64,000 nucleotides of DNA. It comes from DATCMH01 sp036563505 (GTDB lineage Bacteria > Pseudomonadota > Alphaproteobacteria > Rhizobiales > Beijerinckiaceae). The stretch spans positions 20,034 through 84,033 of the forward strand of contig DATCMH010000018.1 of NCBI GenBank assembly GCA_036563505.1. Direction: 5' to 3'. Below are positions 52,139 to 60,345 of this stretch, piece by piece; the first letter of the stretch is position 1; the number at the start of each line of letters is the position of its first letter. A program made the translations under genes and the position numbers. The notes beneath the pieces were generated by a model, which saw nothing but the letters and a program-made list of their open reading frames with translations, was not told where the DNA came from and ran no database searches.

Positions 52139-53290
52139 TTGACCCTGCCCGACCCTGCATCGCTCGCCGGCCGCCGGCTCGTCTTCGTCGTCACCGAGGA
52201 TTGGTTCTTCGCGTCGCATTTCCTGCCCATGGCGCGCGCCGCCCGGGGCCTCGGCCTCGACGTCACCGTCGTCTGCCGCGTGCGCGATCACCGAGCAGCG
52301 CTGGAATCCGAGGGCCTGCGCGTCGTGGCGCTCGAAGCCGAGCGGCGCAGCCTTAATCCCATGGCAGCCGGCTACGCGGCGGGGCAACTCGCCTCGATCC
52401 TGAAGGCGTTGAAAGCCGATCTCGTCCACTGCATCGCACTCAAAGGCATCCTCGTCGGCGGCACGGCGGCGGCGATGGCCGGTGTCGAACCGAGGGTCTT
52501 CGCGCCGACGGGCCTGGGGCTTCTCGGCGCCCGGCAGGATCTTCAGGGCCGCGGCGCGCGCCTGGCCCTGCGCGGCCTCATGCGGGCCTTGAGCTCCAAG
52601 CGTACCCATTACCTCTTCGAGAACCCGGACGATCCGCGGCTCCTGGGGCTCAATCCGGGGGCGGCCAACGTCACCCTCGTGGGCGGCGCGGGCATCGATC
52701 CGGCGCTCCTCGTCCCGGCCCCGCTCCCGCCGCAGCCGCCGCTGCGCGTCGCCGTCGTCGCCCGCATGCTCTGGTCGAAGGGCATCGACGTCGCCGTCGA
52801 GGCGGTGCGGGTCGCGCGGGCGAAAGGGGCGCCGGTGACCCTCTCGCTCTACGGCGCGCCCGACCCGTCGAACCCGCGGGCGATCTCGCAGGCCCAGCTC
52901 GAGGCCTGGAGCGCCGAGCCCGGCATTTTCTGGCATGGGCCGACGGGCGATGTGGCAAGCGTCTGGCGCGATCACCACGTTTGCTGCCTGCCCTCCCGCG
53001 GGGGCGAAGGGCTGCCGCGCAGCCTTCTGGAAGGCGCCGCCTGCGGCCGGGCGATCCTCACCACCGCCGTCCCGGGCTGCCGGGCGCTGGTCCGCGACGG
53101 GGTCGAGGGTCGTCTCGTGCCGCCCGACGACGCCCCGGCCCTCACCGAGGCCATGATTCAACTCGCCGCCGACCCGGCCCGAGTCGCGGCTTTCGGCGAG
53201 GCCGCCCGCGCGCGGGTGCTCGACGGCTTCACGGAAGCGGCGGTCGGCCGCGCGGTGGCGGGGCTCTACGCCCGGCTCCTCGCCGCGTGA
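52139..53290 (+). CDS. Glycosyltransferase family 4 protein
   Basis: 383 residues with a GT-B fold. N-terminal RRLVFVVTEDWFFASHFLPMARAARGLGLDV and C-terminal RGGEGLPRSLLEGAACGRAIL, in which two glutamates seven residues apart form the E-x7-E motif of GT4. The start is probably a TTG with GGAG 5 bases upstream; no ATG gives a better fit. It would add a sugar to a cell-surface polymer or lipid. The methyltransferase start overlaps its stop by four bases (GTGA), so the two are coupled. Confidence 0.85.
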   Translation: MTLPDPASLAGRRLVFVVTEDWFFASHFLPMARAARGLGLDVTVVCRVRDHRAALESEGLRVVALEAERRSLNPMAAGYAAGQLASILKALKADLVHCIALKGILVGGTAAAMAGVEPRVFAPTGLGLLGARQDLQGRGARLALRGLMRALSSKRTHYLFENPDDPRLLGLNPGAANVTLVGGAGIDPALLVPAPLPPQPPLRVAVVARMLWSKGIDVAVEAVRVARAKGAPVTLSLYGAPDPSNPRAISQAQLEAWSAEPGIFWHGPTGDVASVWRDHHVCCLPSRGGEGLPRSLLEGAACGRAILTTAVPGCRALVRDGVEGRLVPPDDAPALTEAMIQLAADPARVAAFGEAARARVLDGFTEAAVGRAVAGLYARLLAA

Positions 53291-53937
53291 CCGACGACGA
53301 GCGACTCGCCTTCATCTGGGCGCACACGGCGCTCCGCCCCGTGCCGCACACGCCGGAGATCCGGCTTCACGTCGCCGACGAGGCGACGGCGCTCTGGCAG
53401 AAGACCGAGGACGAGCTCGGCGCGCTCGGCCTGCCGCCGCCCTTTTGGGCTTTCGCCTGGGCCGGCGGCCAGGCGCTCGCGCGCTATCTCCTCGACCATC
53501 CGGGCCTCGTCGCCGGAAAGCGCGTGCTCGACGTCGCCTCGGGCTCCGGGCTCGTCGCCATCGCCGCGGCCCGGGCCGGGGCGCTCCATGTGGAGGCGGC
53601 CGACATCGACGCTTTCGCCGTGGCGGCCATCGCGCTGAACGCCGCCGCGAATGGCGTGACGGTCACCCCGCGCCACGAAGACCTCGTCGGCACGGATGCG
53701 GGCTGGGACGCGGTCGTCGCCGGCGACATCTGCTACGAGCGCGACACCGCCGCGCGGATCATCGCGTGGCTCTCGACTTTAAGCCACCGCGGCGCCCTCG
53801 TCCTCATCGGCGACCCTGGCCGCAGCTATCTGCCGAAGGACCGGCTCGAAGCGCTGGCCACCTACGAGGTGCCGGTCACGCGGGCGCTGGAGGACGCCGA
53901 GATCAAGCGCTCCAGCGTGTGGCGGTTTCGAGCCTAG
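53287..53937 (+). CDS. SAM-dependent methyltransferase (Methyltransf_16-like)
   Basis: 216 residues starting at GTG within the preceding stop codon. VLDVASGSGLVAIAAARAGA is the SAM-binding motif I, AADIDAFAVAAIALNAAANG follows, and GDICYE stands at the position of motif IV. These features and the small size resemble the nicotinamide N-methyltransferase-like/protein-lysine methyltransferase 16 group. The target is unknown. Coupling to the glycosyltransferase hints at envelope or protein modification. Confidence 0.82.
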   Translation: MTDDERLAFIWAHTALRPVPHTPEIRLHVADEATALWQKTEDELGALGLPPPFWAFAWAGGQALARYLLDHPGLVAGKRVLDVASGSGLVAIAAARAGALHVEAADIDAFAVAAIALNAAANGVTVTPRHEDLVGTDAGWDAVVAGDICYERDTAARIIAWLSTLSHRGALVLIGDPGRSYLPKDRLEALATYEVPVTRALEDAEIKRSSVWRFRA

Positions 53938-53939
53938 TC

Positions 53940-54056
53940 GTCATTCCGGGGCTCGGCGCAGCCGAGAACCCGGAATCCATGACGGGGTGAGTGGGGGCGA
54001 GCAGCATCCGACCCAGTCATGGATTCCGGGCTCCGCTGCGCGGCCCCGGAATGACA
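53940..54056. repeat. Dispersed inverted repeat, ATTCCGGGG family, copy 5
   Basis: 117 bases with outer ends GTCATTCCGGGGC and GCCCCGGAATGAC and inner arms CCCGGAATCCATGACGGGG / CCAGTCATGGATTCCGGG. It follows the methyltransferase stop in the gap before the gshA end. Confidence 0.9.
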
Positions 54057-54083
54057 GTGAGAACCTCTCCAGCACACCCCGGC

Positions 54084-54214
54084 CTCCCTCCCCTCAGGGG
54101 AGGGATTAAGGGTGGGGTACGCGCCGGCAGGCGCGGTTGCAGGCGGTCAAGATCAGAAACGATTGCCGCCTGGCGGCGGCATACCCCACCCCGGCCCTCC
54201 CTGAGGGGAGGGAG
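54084..54214. repeat. CCTCCCCTCAGGGGAGGG-type inverted repeat
   Basis: CCTCCCTCCCCTCAGGGGAGGGATTAAGGGTGGGGTA on the left faces TACCCCACCCCGGCCCTCCCTGAGGGGAGGGAG on the right across about 60 bases, each side also self-complementary. It is related in style to the repeat clusters near 43.6 kb and 62 kb and sits between two convergent genes. Confidence 0.8.
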
Positions 54215-54237
54215 ATCGCCCGGCCCAGGGATCGATC

Positions 54238-55608
54238 CTAGAACACGCATTCCTCGAAGGCCGGGAGGACCGAACCCTGCCACCGCCCATGAAAAGCTTC
54301 GAGCAGTCGCTCGGCCTGGGTGCGGCCCTCCTCCACGATGGTATCGAGGGGGTCGAGGTACATCGTTTCGTCCTGGCCCGATGCATCGCGGCGCGCGCGG
54401 CGGGCGAGGCCGGCGCGGGCGAGCGCCAAGGCGTCCCGGGCAATGTCGCGCACGGACCGGCCGGCGATCGTCGCCGCGAGGGCCTGTCCCGGAACCGCCT
54501 CGCGCAGGGCCTGGCGCTCGTCCGCCGTCCAGCCCTTGACGAGCTGCCAGGCGCCGTCCAGCGCCGCCTCATCGTAGAGCAGGCCGACCCAGAAGGCGGA
54601 GAGCGCGGTGACGAGGGCCGTCGGGCCGACATCGGCGCCGCGCATCTCGAGGTAGCGCTTGAGGCGCACCTCCGGGAACAGGGTCGAGACGTGGTTTGCC
54701 CAGTCGGAGCGGGTCGCCCGCTCGCCGGGCAGCTGGGGCAGGCGCCCCGCGAGGAGGTCGCGGAACGAGGCGCCGGCGACGTCGTGGTAGGTGTCGCCGC
54801 GCTTGACGAAATACATCGGCACGTCGAGCGCCCAGTCGACGTAGGCCTCGTAGCCGAATCCGTCGGTGAAGGCGAAGGGCATCATGCCCGTGCGCGCCCG
54901 GTCGGTCTCGAGCCAGATGGCCGAGCGCTGCGACAGGAGGCCGTTCGGCCGGCCGTCGGTGAAAGGCGAGTTGGCGAACAAAGCGGTTGCCACGGGCTGC
55001 AGCGCCACCGAGACCTGGAGCTTGCGGCGCATGTCGGCCTCGGACGCGAAGTCGAGGTTCACCTGCACGGTGGCGGTGCGGTGCATCATGTCGAGGCCGA
55101 GCGACCCCACTTTCGGCATGTAGCGCCGCATGATGGCGTAGCGGCTCTTCGGCATCTGGGGCGTCTCGCCTCGCGTCCAGAGCGGGCTCATGCCGAGCGT
55201 CAGGAAGCCTAATCCTAAGCGCTCCGCCACCGCTTTGGCCTCGGCAACGTGGCGCTCCGTCTCACTGTGTGTCTCGTGCAGGGTGTCGAGGGGCGCGCCC
55301 GAGAGCTCGAACTGCCCGCCGGGCTCCAGCGAGATCGCGCCGCCGCCCTCGCCCTCGAACAAGCCGATCAGGTTGCCGTCATCAATGATCGGCGACCATC
55401 CGGAGGAGGCCTGGAGGCCCTTCAGAAGCGCCTCGATGCCGCCCTCGCCCGCGAAGGGGACGGGGCCTAAGGGCTCGCGGCGGAAGGGAACCTTCTCGTG
55501 CTCCGTGCCGAGGCGCCACTGGTCGCGGGGCTTTTCGCCTTCCGCGATCCAGGCGACGAGCGCCTCGCGCGACTCGATCGCCGTCGCGTCGGACACGTCA
55601 CGGGCCAT
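54238..55608 (-). CDS. gshA: Glutamate-cysteine ligase
   Basis: 456 residues of the plant/alphaproteobacterial-type (GCS2) glutamate-cysteine ligase, first step of glutathione synthesis. LGTEHEKVPFRREPLGPVPF, GGAISLEPGGQFELSGAPL and LDMMHRTATVQVNLDFASE are diagnostic, with the ATP/glutamate-binding acidic residues in EHEK and EPGGQFE. GAGGTG lies just before the ATG; a longer reading upstream has no conserved residues. It is alone, with no gshB in the window. Cytoplasmic. Confidence 0.95.
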   Translation of the reverse strand: MARDVSDATAIESREALVAWIAEGEKPRDQWRLGTEHEKVPFRREPLGPVPFAGEGGIEALLKGLQASSGWSPIIDDGNLIGLFEGEGGGAISLEPGGQFELSGAPLDTLHETHSETERHVAEAKAVAERLGLGFLTLGMSPLWTRGETPQMPKSRYAIMRRYMPKVGSLGLDMMHRTATVQVNLDFASEADMRRKLQVSVALQPVATALFANSPFTDGRPNGLLSQRSAIWLETDRARTGMMPFAFTDGFGYEAYVDWALDVPMYFVKRGDTYHDVAGASFRDLLAGRLPQLPGERATRSDWANHVSTLFPEVRLKRYLEMRGADVGPTALVTALSAFWVGLLYDEAALDGAWQLVKGWTADERQALREAVPGQALAATIAGRSVRDIARDALALARAGLARRARRDASGQDETMYLDPLDTIVEEGRTQAERLLEAFHGRWQGSVLPAFEECVF

Positions 55609-55911
55609 GCACACCTCTTGGGAACGGGAGGGGGCGCAGGGGCGCCCGTCGGAAGGTCGGCCGTAAATAGGCGGGTCGGCGCAACGGAGCAATCGGGCCG
55701 TACCGCTCAGCTTTGCAGGCATGCAAGATGCGCGGCCCTGGCACACGAAGCGATTCGGATCGCGGTCTGCCGCAAGAGTTCACGGCCGGTGCGACGCTGA
55801 CCGGACTTCGCGCGCGGGAAACCTTCCGCTAGGAGACATCGGGGATCGCCTGATCTCGCTCGAATCGCTCGCGCAGCCTCCGCCGTCGCGTCACGCCCCC
55901 TGACTCTCGCC
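55609..55911. other. Intergenic region, divergent promoters
   Basis: This 303-base gap between the divergent gshA and histidine kinase genes contains no supported gene. No strong palindrome, terminator or recognised operator was found. It should hold the promoters of both neighbours. Confidence 0.6.
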
Positions 55912-57783
55912 ATGCACGGCCGCGCGCCCGAACCCGACCGCAACATCCCGACGAATGGAGGCGAGCTGGGCGCGCTCATGCGCGCGCACGACTGGTCGTC
56001 CTCGCCGCTCGGGCCGCCGAGTGCCTGGCCGCAGAGCCTGCGCACTGCCGTCGACCTGATGGTCAACTCGCTCTTCCCCATGTTCATCGCCTGGGGGCCG
56101 GAACTCGCCTTTCTGTACAACGACGGCTACCGGCCGATCTTCGGCCAGAAGCACCCCCACGCGCTGGGCCGACCGTTCCGCGAGGTCTGGGCGGAGATCT
56201 GGCCCGACATCGAACCGCTCGTCGACAAGGCGCTCGCCGGGGAGACCACCTTCCACGAGGACCTGCACCTCGTGATGGAGCGCCACGGCTACCCCGAGGA
56301 TACCTGGTACACCTTCTCCTACTCGCCGATCCGCGACGAGAGCGGGCGGATCGCCGGCCTGTTCTGCGCCTGCACGGAGACGACGGGACGGGTGCTCGCC
56401 GATCGCCAGCGCCGCGAGGCCGAAACCGCCTTGCGTGAGAGCGAGGACCGCTTCCGCAACATGGCCGACCATGCCCCCGTGATGGTCTGGACCACCGACC
56501 CGTCCGGCTACTGCACCTACCTCAACAAGGCCTGGTACGACTTCACCGGACAGAGCCAGACCGAGGCGCTCGGCTTCGGCTGGCTCGAGGCCACCCATCC
56601 CGACGACAAGGAGCTGGCCGCGGAGACCTTCGTCACCGCCAACGCCGAGCGCGCGCCCTTCCGGATCGAGTACCGGCTGCGCCACCGGGACGGCTCCTAT
56701 CGCTGGGCCATCGATGCCGCGAGCCCGCGCTTCGGTGCCGGGGGCGAGTATCTCGGCTATATCGGCTCGGTGATCGACATCGACGAGCGCAAGACGATCG
56801 AGGCGGCGCTCTCGGCGAGCGAGGACCATTATCGCCACGCGGTGGAGCTCAACCCGCAGGTGGCCTGGACGGCCCTGCCCGACGGCCAGCTCGACCAGGT
56901 CGCGAGACGCTGGCTCGACTGGACCGGCACGACGGGGCTGGGCGCGAGCTGGGGCGACGCGATCCATCCCGACGACCTGCCGCCGACCGTCGAGGCCTGG
57001 ACGCGCTCCTTCACCACGGGCGTGCCCTACGACATCGAGCACCGGGTGCGGCTCCTCGATGGCACCTACCACTGGATGCGCTCCCGCGCTTTTCCGCGCC
57101 GCGACGGCGAGGGCCGCATCGTGAAATGGTACGGCGCGACGGAGGACATCCACGAGCGCAAGACCGCCGAAGAGCACCGGGTGCTCCTCATCAACGAGCT
57201 CAACCACCGGGTGAAGAACACGCTGGCCACGGTGCAATCGATCGCCCGCCAGACCTTGCGTAACGCCCCCTCGCCCGAGGAGGCCTCCGCGGCGCTGGAG
57301 AGCCGCCTCGTCGCCCTGTCCCGCGCCCACGACGTGCTCACCCGGGAGAACTGGGAGAGCGTCTCGCTGCGCGAGATCGTGGCGCTAGCGCTCTCGCCCT
57401 ACGGCAACCTCGGCGAGGGCCGCCTGCGCGCGGAGGGCCCGCCAGTGCGCCTGCCGCCCCGCACGGCGCTGGCGCTCGCCATGGCGCTGCAGGAACTCGC
57501 GACCAACGCGGCGAAATACGGAGCTCTCTCCAACGCGACGGGCGAGCTGCACGTCGGCTGGACCTTGGAGGAGAGCGATCCGCCGTCCTTGCGCCTGCGC
57601 TGGGAGGAGCGGGGCGGGCCGACCGTCGCTGCGCCGACGCGGCGTGGGTTCGGGTCGCGCCTCATCGAGCGCAGCCTCGGCCAGGATCTGGGCGGCGCGG
57701 TGGCAATCGTCTACGCCCCGACGGGTGTGGTCTGCACCGTCGAGGCGCCCTTATGTCAGCCCCAGCTTCTCGCGTTCGGCTGA
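55912..57783 (+). CDS. PAS-containing HWE-family sensor histidine kinase
   Basis: 623 residues, no transmembrane segment, so a soluble sensor. Three PAS-like units: residues about 25-165 (PAS_4-like, HDWSSSPLGPPSAWPQSL...YNDGYRPIFGQKHP), about 175-295 and about 300-420, each ending in a D/ER-K-type linker. The phosphoacceptor is His432 in ELNHRVKNTLATVQSIA and the ATP lobe carries ALQELATNAAKYGALSN and the W-x-E sequence of the HWE group. No response-regulator gene is adjacent. Ligands such as light, oxygen or redox cannot be deduced; the LOV-type NCRFL motif is absent. Confidence 0.92.
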   Translation: MHGRAPEPDRNIPTNGGELGALMRAHDWSSSPLGPPSAWPQSLRTAVDLMVNSLFPMFIAWGPELAFLYNDGYRPIFGQKHPHALGRPFREVWAEIWPDIEPLVDKALAGETTFHEDLHLVMERHGYPEDTWYTFSYSPIRDESGRIAGLFCACTETTGRVLADRQRREAETALRESEDRFRNMADHAPVMVWTTDPSGYCTYLNKAWYDFTGQSQTEALGFGWLEATHPDDKELAAETFVTANAERAPFRIEYRLRHRDGSYRWAIDAASPRFGAGGEYLGYIGSVIDIDERKTIEAALSASEDHYRHAVELNPQVAWTALPDGQLDQVARRWLDWTGTTGLGASWGDAIHPDDLPPTVEAWTRSFTTGVPYDIEHRVRLLDGTYHWMRSRAFPRRDGEGRIVKWYGATEDIHERKTAEEHRVLLINELNHRVKNTLATVQSIARQTLRNAPSPEEASAALESRLVALSRAHDVLTRENWESVSLREIVALALSPYGNLGEGRLRAEGPPVRLPPRTALALAMALQELATNAAKYGALSNATGELHVGWTLEESDPPSLRLRWEERGGPTVAAPTRRGFGSRLIERSLGQDLGGAVAIVYAPTGVVCTVEAPLCQPQLLAFG

Positions 57784-57788
57784 GCCGC

Positions 57789-58781
57789 TCAGCGCTCCGC
57801 GAGGCAGGCCTTGGCGTCGGGGCGACCGAGGCAGGCGAAGCCGACCTTGTCGATGGCGGCGTCCGGATCGCTCGGCGCTTTCAGGCGAAAGACCCCGAAC
57901 CAGCGCCGCGCGGCGTTCGGCTCGATGCGCCCGTCCCGCGCCGGAGCGACGGTGAGCGTCACGCTGTTCTCGACGTTGCCGCCGATGAGGTAGAGCCGGT
58001 CGGGCGCCCCGCCCACGACGATATCGCAGTGCATCGGCCCGCTCGCCGCGGCCAGCGCCCAGCCCTCCTCGAGATTCGCCACGTCCTGGCTGTCGCCACG
58101 GCCAGCGCAGACGAGGTCGCCTGGCTCAGCCCTCTCCGTGATCGGCTGCGGCGCGAAGGCGGCCTGCGGGTTCGCGTAGAGATGGGCGATGTAGCCCGCG
58201 TGCTGAGGATGTCGGTCGAAGGCCTCCAGCGGCAGCCCGGCCTCGCACATCACCCAGGAGACGAAGGCCGCGGACCAGGGCTGGGCCCAGCCCGTATCGG
58301 CCCAGATGCGCCAGAGCGCGTTCTGGGTGTCGACGGCGCTCTGGAGCGGCACCACGGCCCAGTAACCGCCGATGCGCAAGGTCGTCTCGGCGGCGTCCTC
58401 GGACAGGCCGACGCGCAGAAGCCGGCGCGCCGGCTCGTCGGCGAGGGGCGGGTTCGCGGCGTCCGGCACGATGGTTCGGGGCGTGCGGCCGCTCGCCAGC
58501 GTCCCGAGCGTCGGAACGCGGGGCAGACCCCGGCTCGCGATGTCGAGGGTCGAGAAGCGGAAGGCCTCCCATTCGAGCGCCGCCGTCTCGACGATCCGGC
58601 GGCGCCAGGTCGTCCGGTCGGCCGGCGCGCGGTCACCGGGGCAGGCCGTATCGCGCACGATGATGCGCTTCGGGCGATCGACCAGCTCGACCCGCAGGCG
58701 CGGGTTCGCGGCAACAGCCGGTCCCGCCGCCAGGAGAGCCAATGCCCCGAGCGCGACGATTCGGAGAACTCGGCCCATCAT
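57789..58781 (-). CDS. Exported DUF2272 domain protein
   Basis: About 330 residues with a signal peptide (GRVLRIVALGALALLAAGPAVAA). The DUF2272 domain spans roughly residues 150-300: PWSAAFVSWVMCEAGLPLEAFDRHPQHAGYIAHLY and PGDLVCAGRG, where the cysteine and histidine resemble an NlpC/P60-like peptidase core. A murein- or envelope-acting enzyme is possible. Two adjacent ATGs (58781 and 58778) follow GGAGGGGGG. It ends 5 bases after the kinase stop on the opposite strand. Confidence 0.8.
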   Translation of the reverse strand: MMGRVLRIVALGALALLAAGPAVAANPRLRVELVDRPKRIIVRDTACPGDRAPADRTTWRRRIVETAALEWEAFRFSTLDIASRGLPRVPTLGTLASGRTPRTIVPDAANPPLADEPARRLLRVGLSEDAAETTLRIGGYWAVVPLQSAVDTQNALWRIWADTGWAQPWSAAFVSWVMCEAGLPLEAFDRHPQHAGYIAHLYANPQAAFAPQPITERAEPGDLVCAGRGDSQDVANLEEGWALAAASGPMHCDIVVGGAPDRLYLIGGNVENSVTLTVAPARDGRIEPNAARRWFGVFRLKAPSDPDAAIDKVGFACLGRPDAKACLAER

Positions 58782-58867
58782 CCCCCCCTCCGGCAACCGT
58801 CCCCTGAGCTTGACGGGTCCGGCGCCCCCTGGCCAATAGCACGTCCCGTCGCCAGCCTCGGTCTGCC

Positions 58868-59734
58868 ATGTCCCGCGCCGTCGAAGACCTTCTCGCGATC
58901 CTCGATCTCGAGCCGCTGGAGAAAAACCTGTTCCGGGGCCGCAGCCCCCAGGTCGGCTGGCAGCGGGTCTTCGGCGGACAGGTGATCGGACAGGCGCTCG
59001 TCGCCGCCTGCCGCACCGTCGAGGAGAAGCCGCCGCACTCCCTCCACGGCTACTTCCTCCTGCCCGGCGACCCCAAGGTGCCGATCATCTACGAGGTCGA
59101 CCGCATCCGCGACGGAAAGAGCTTCGCCACGCGCCGCGTGGTGGCGATTCAGCACGGGCAGGCGATCTTCTCCATGTCCGCCTCCTTCCATCGCACCGAG
59201 CCGGGCTTCGCCCACGCGATCGCGATGCCCAAGGTGCCGGGCCCCGACGAGCTGCCGAGCGAGGCCGAGATCAAGGCCGGCGTCATGCCCCTGATGCCCG
59301 ATCCGGTGCGCGCCTATTACGAGCGCGAGCGGCCGATCGAGCTGCGTCCCGTGGAGTTCGCCCGCTACGCGTCGCGGGAGCCGATGGAGCCCGTCTTCCA
59401 CGTCTGGATCCGCGCCACGGGCCGGCTGCCCGACGACCCGGCGATCCACCAGAGCGTACTGGCCTATGCCTCCGACATGACGCTCCTCGATTCGTCGCTC
59501 ATTCCCCACGGGCGCACCGTCTTCGAGCGCTCGATCCAGGCGGCGAGCCTCGACCACGCGCTGTGGTTCCACCGCCCGTTCCGCGCGGATGAGTGGCTGC
59601 TCTATGCCCAGGACACGCCGAGCGCCTCGGGCGCCCGGGGCTTCGCACGCGGTCTGATCTTCACGCAGAGCGGCGAACTCGTCGCCTCCGTCGCCCAGGA
59701 AGGGCTCGTGCGGGACCGGGCCGACCTCGCCTGA
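58868..59734 (+). CDS. tesB: Acyl-CoA thioesterase II
   Basis: 288 residues, the usual length, with two hot-dog domains. GWQRVFGGQVIGQALVAACRTVEE in the first and QSVLAYASDMTLLDSSLIPHGRTVF in the second contain the catalytic Asp/Thr/Gln positions of TesB. It hydrolyses medium- and long-chain acyl-CoA. Its place upstream of glnK-amtB is common in Hyphomicrobiales. It ends 244 bases before glnK, and that gap carries a separate promoter. Confidence 0.95.
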   Translation: MSRAVEDLLAILDLEPLEKNLFRGRSPQVGWQRVFGGQVIGQALVAACRTVEEKPPHSLHGYFLLPGDPKVPIIYEVDRIRDGKSFATRRVVAIQHGQAIFSMSASFHRTEPGFAHAIAMPKVPGPDELPSEAEIKAGVMPLMPDPVRAYYERERPIELRPVEFARYASREPMEPVFHVWIRATGRLPDDPAIHQSVLAYASDMTLLDSSLIPHGRTVFERSIQAASLDHALWFHRPFRADEWLLYAQDTPSASGARGFARGLIFTQSGELVASVAQEGLVRDRADLA

Positions 59735-59867
59735 AGCGCTCAGTTGCACAATAAACAGGCAATCTTCCGGGCCGGAGGCGGGGCCGGGTCGGTCCACGGC
59801 GCCTAAATCGAGAGCAGCACGGCCCGAAGCGCGGCCGTAAGCGGCCCTGCTCCCCCTTGGATGCACT

Positions 59868-59883
59868 TGGCACGCACCTTGTT
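59868..59883 (+). promoter_or_regulatory. Sigma-54-type promoter of glnK-amtB
   Basis: TGGCACGCACCTTGTT matches the -24/-12 consensus TGGCACG-N4-TTGCW except for T in place of C at the -12 element (GG and GT spaced by ten bases). It lies 96 bases before the glnK start. Such promoters on glnK-amtB are activated by NtrC under nitrogen limitation. A clear pair of NtrC sites was not identified; TTGCACAATAAACAGGCAA near base 59750 is a weak candidate. Confidence 0.75.
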
Positions 59884-59978
59884 ACGGCGGGTTCGCATCC
59901 GCGGCGCCGTCGCGGAGAAAACCCGCAAAAACCCCGCAGCTCCGGCCTGAGCGCGGCGGCACCCAAGGGGGCGAACCC

Positions 59979-60317
59979 ATGAAAATCGTGATGGCCATCA
60001 TCAAGCCGTTCAAGCTCGAGGAGGTGCGCGACGCGCTGACCTCCCTCGGCGTGCACGGCCTGACGGTGACGGAAGTCAAAGGCTACGGCCGGCAGAAGGG
60101 GCATACGGAGATCTACCGCGGCGCCGAATACGCCGTGAGCTTCCTGCCCAAACTCAAGATCGAGGTCGCCGTCGCCGACGACGCCGTGTCGTCCGTGGTG
60201 GAGGCCGTCGCCGCCGCCGCCCGTACCGGCCAGATCGGCGACGGGAAGATTTTCGTCACGCCGCTCGAGCGCGCGGTCCGCATCCGCACCGGCGAAACCG
60301 ACGCCGACGCCCTCTGA
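59979..60317 (+). CDS. glnK: PII nitrogen regulatory protein GlnK
   Basis: 112 residues, the standard PII length. MKIVMAIIKPFKLEEVRDAL at the N-terminus, the T-loop GYGRQKGHTEIYRGAEY with the uridylylation Tyr51, and B-loop AAARTGQIGDGKIFV. It binds 2-oxoglutarate and ATP/ADP and gates AmtB, encoded 28 bases downstream. The sigma-54 promoter implies NtrC control. Confidence 0.98.
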   Translation: MKIVMAIIKPFKLEEVRDALTSLGVHGLTVTEVKGYGRQKGHTEIYRGAEYAVSFLPKLKIEVAVADDAVSSVVEAVAAAARTGQIGDGKIFVTPLERAVRIRTGETDADAL

Positions 60318-60345
60318 GCCTCTCACGATCCGGAGCCACACCCAC

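Noticed and set aside
55707..56120. A 137-residue minus-strand frame in the gap between gshA and the kinase gene.
   Set aside because: It overlaps the conserved start of the kinase on the opposite strand and shows no family features or ribosome site.
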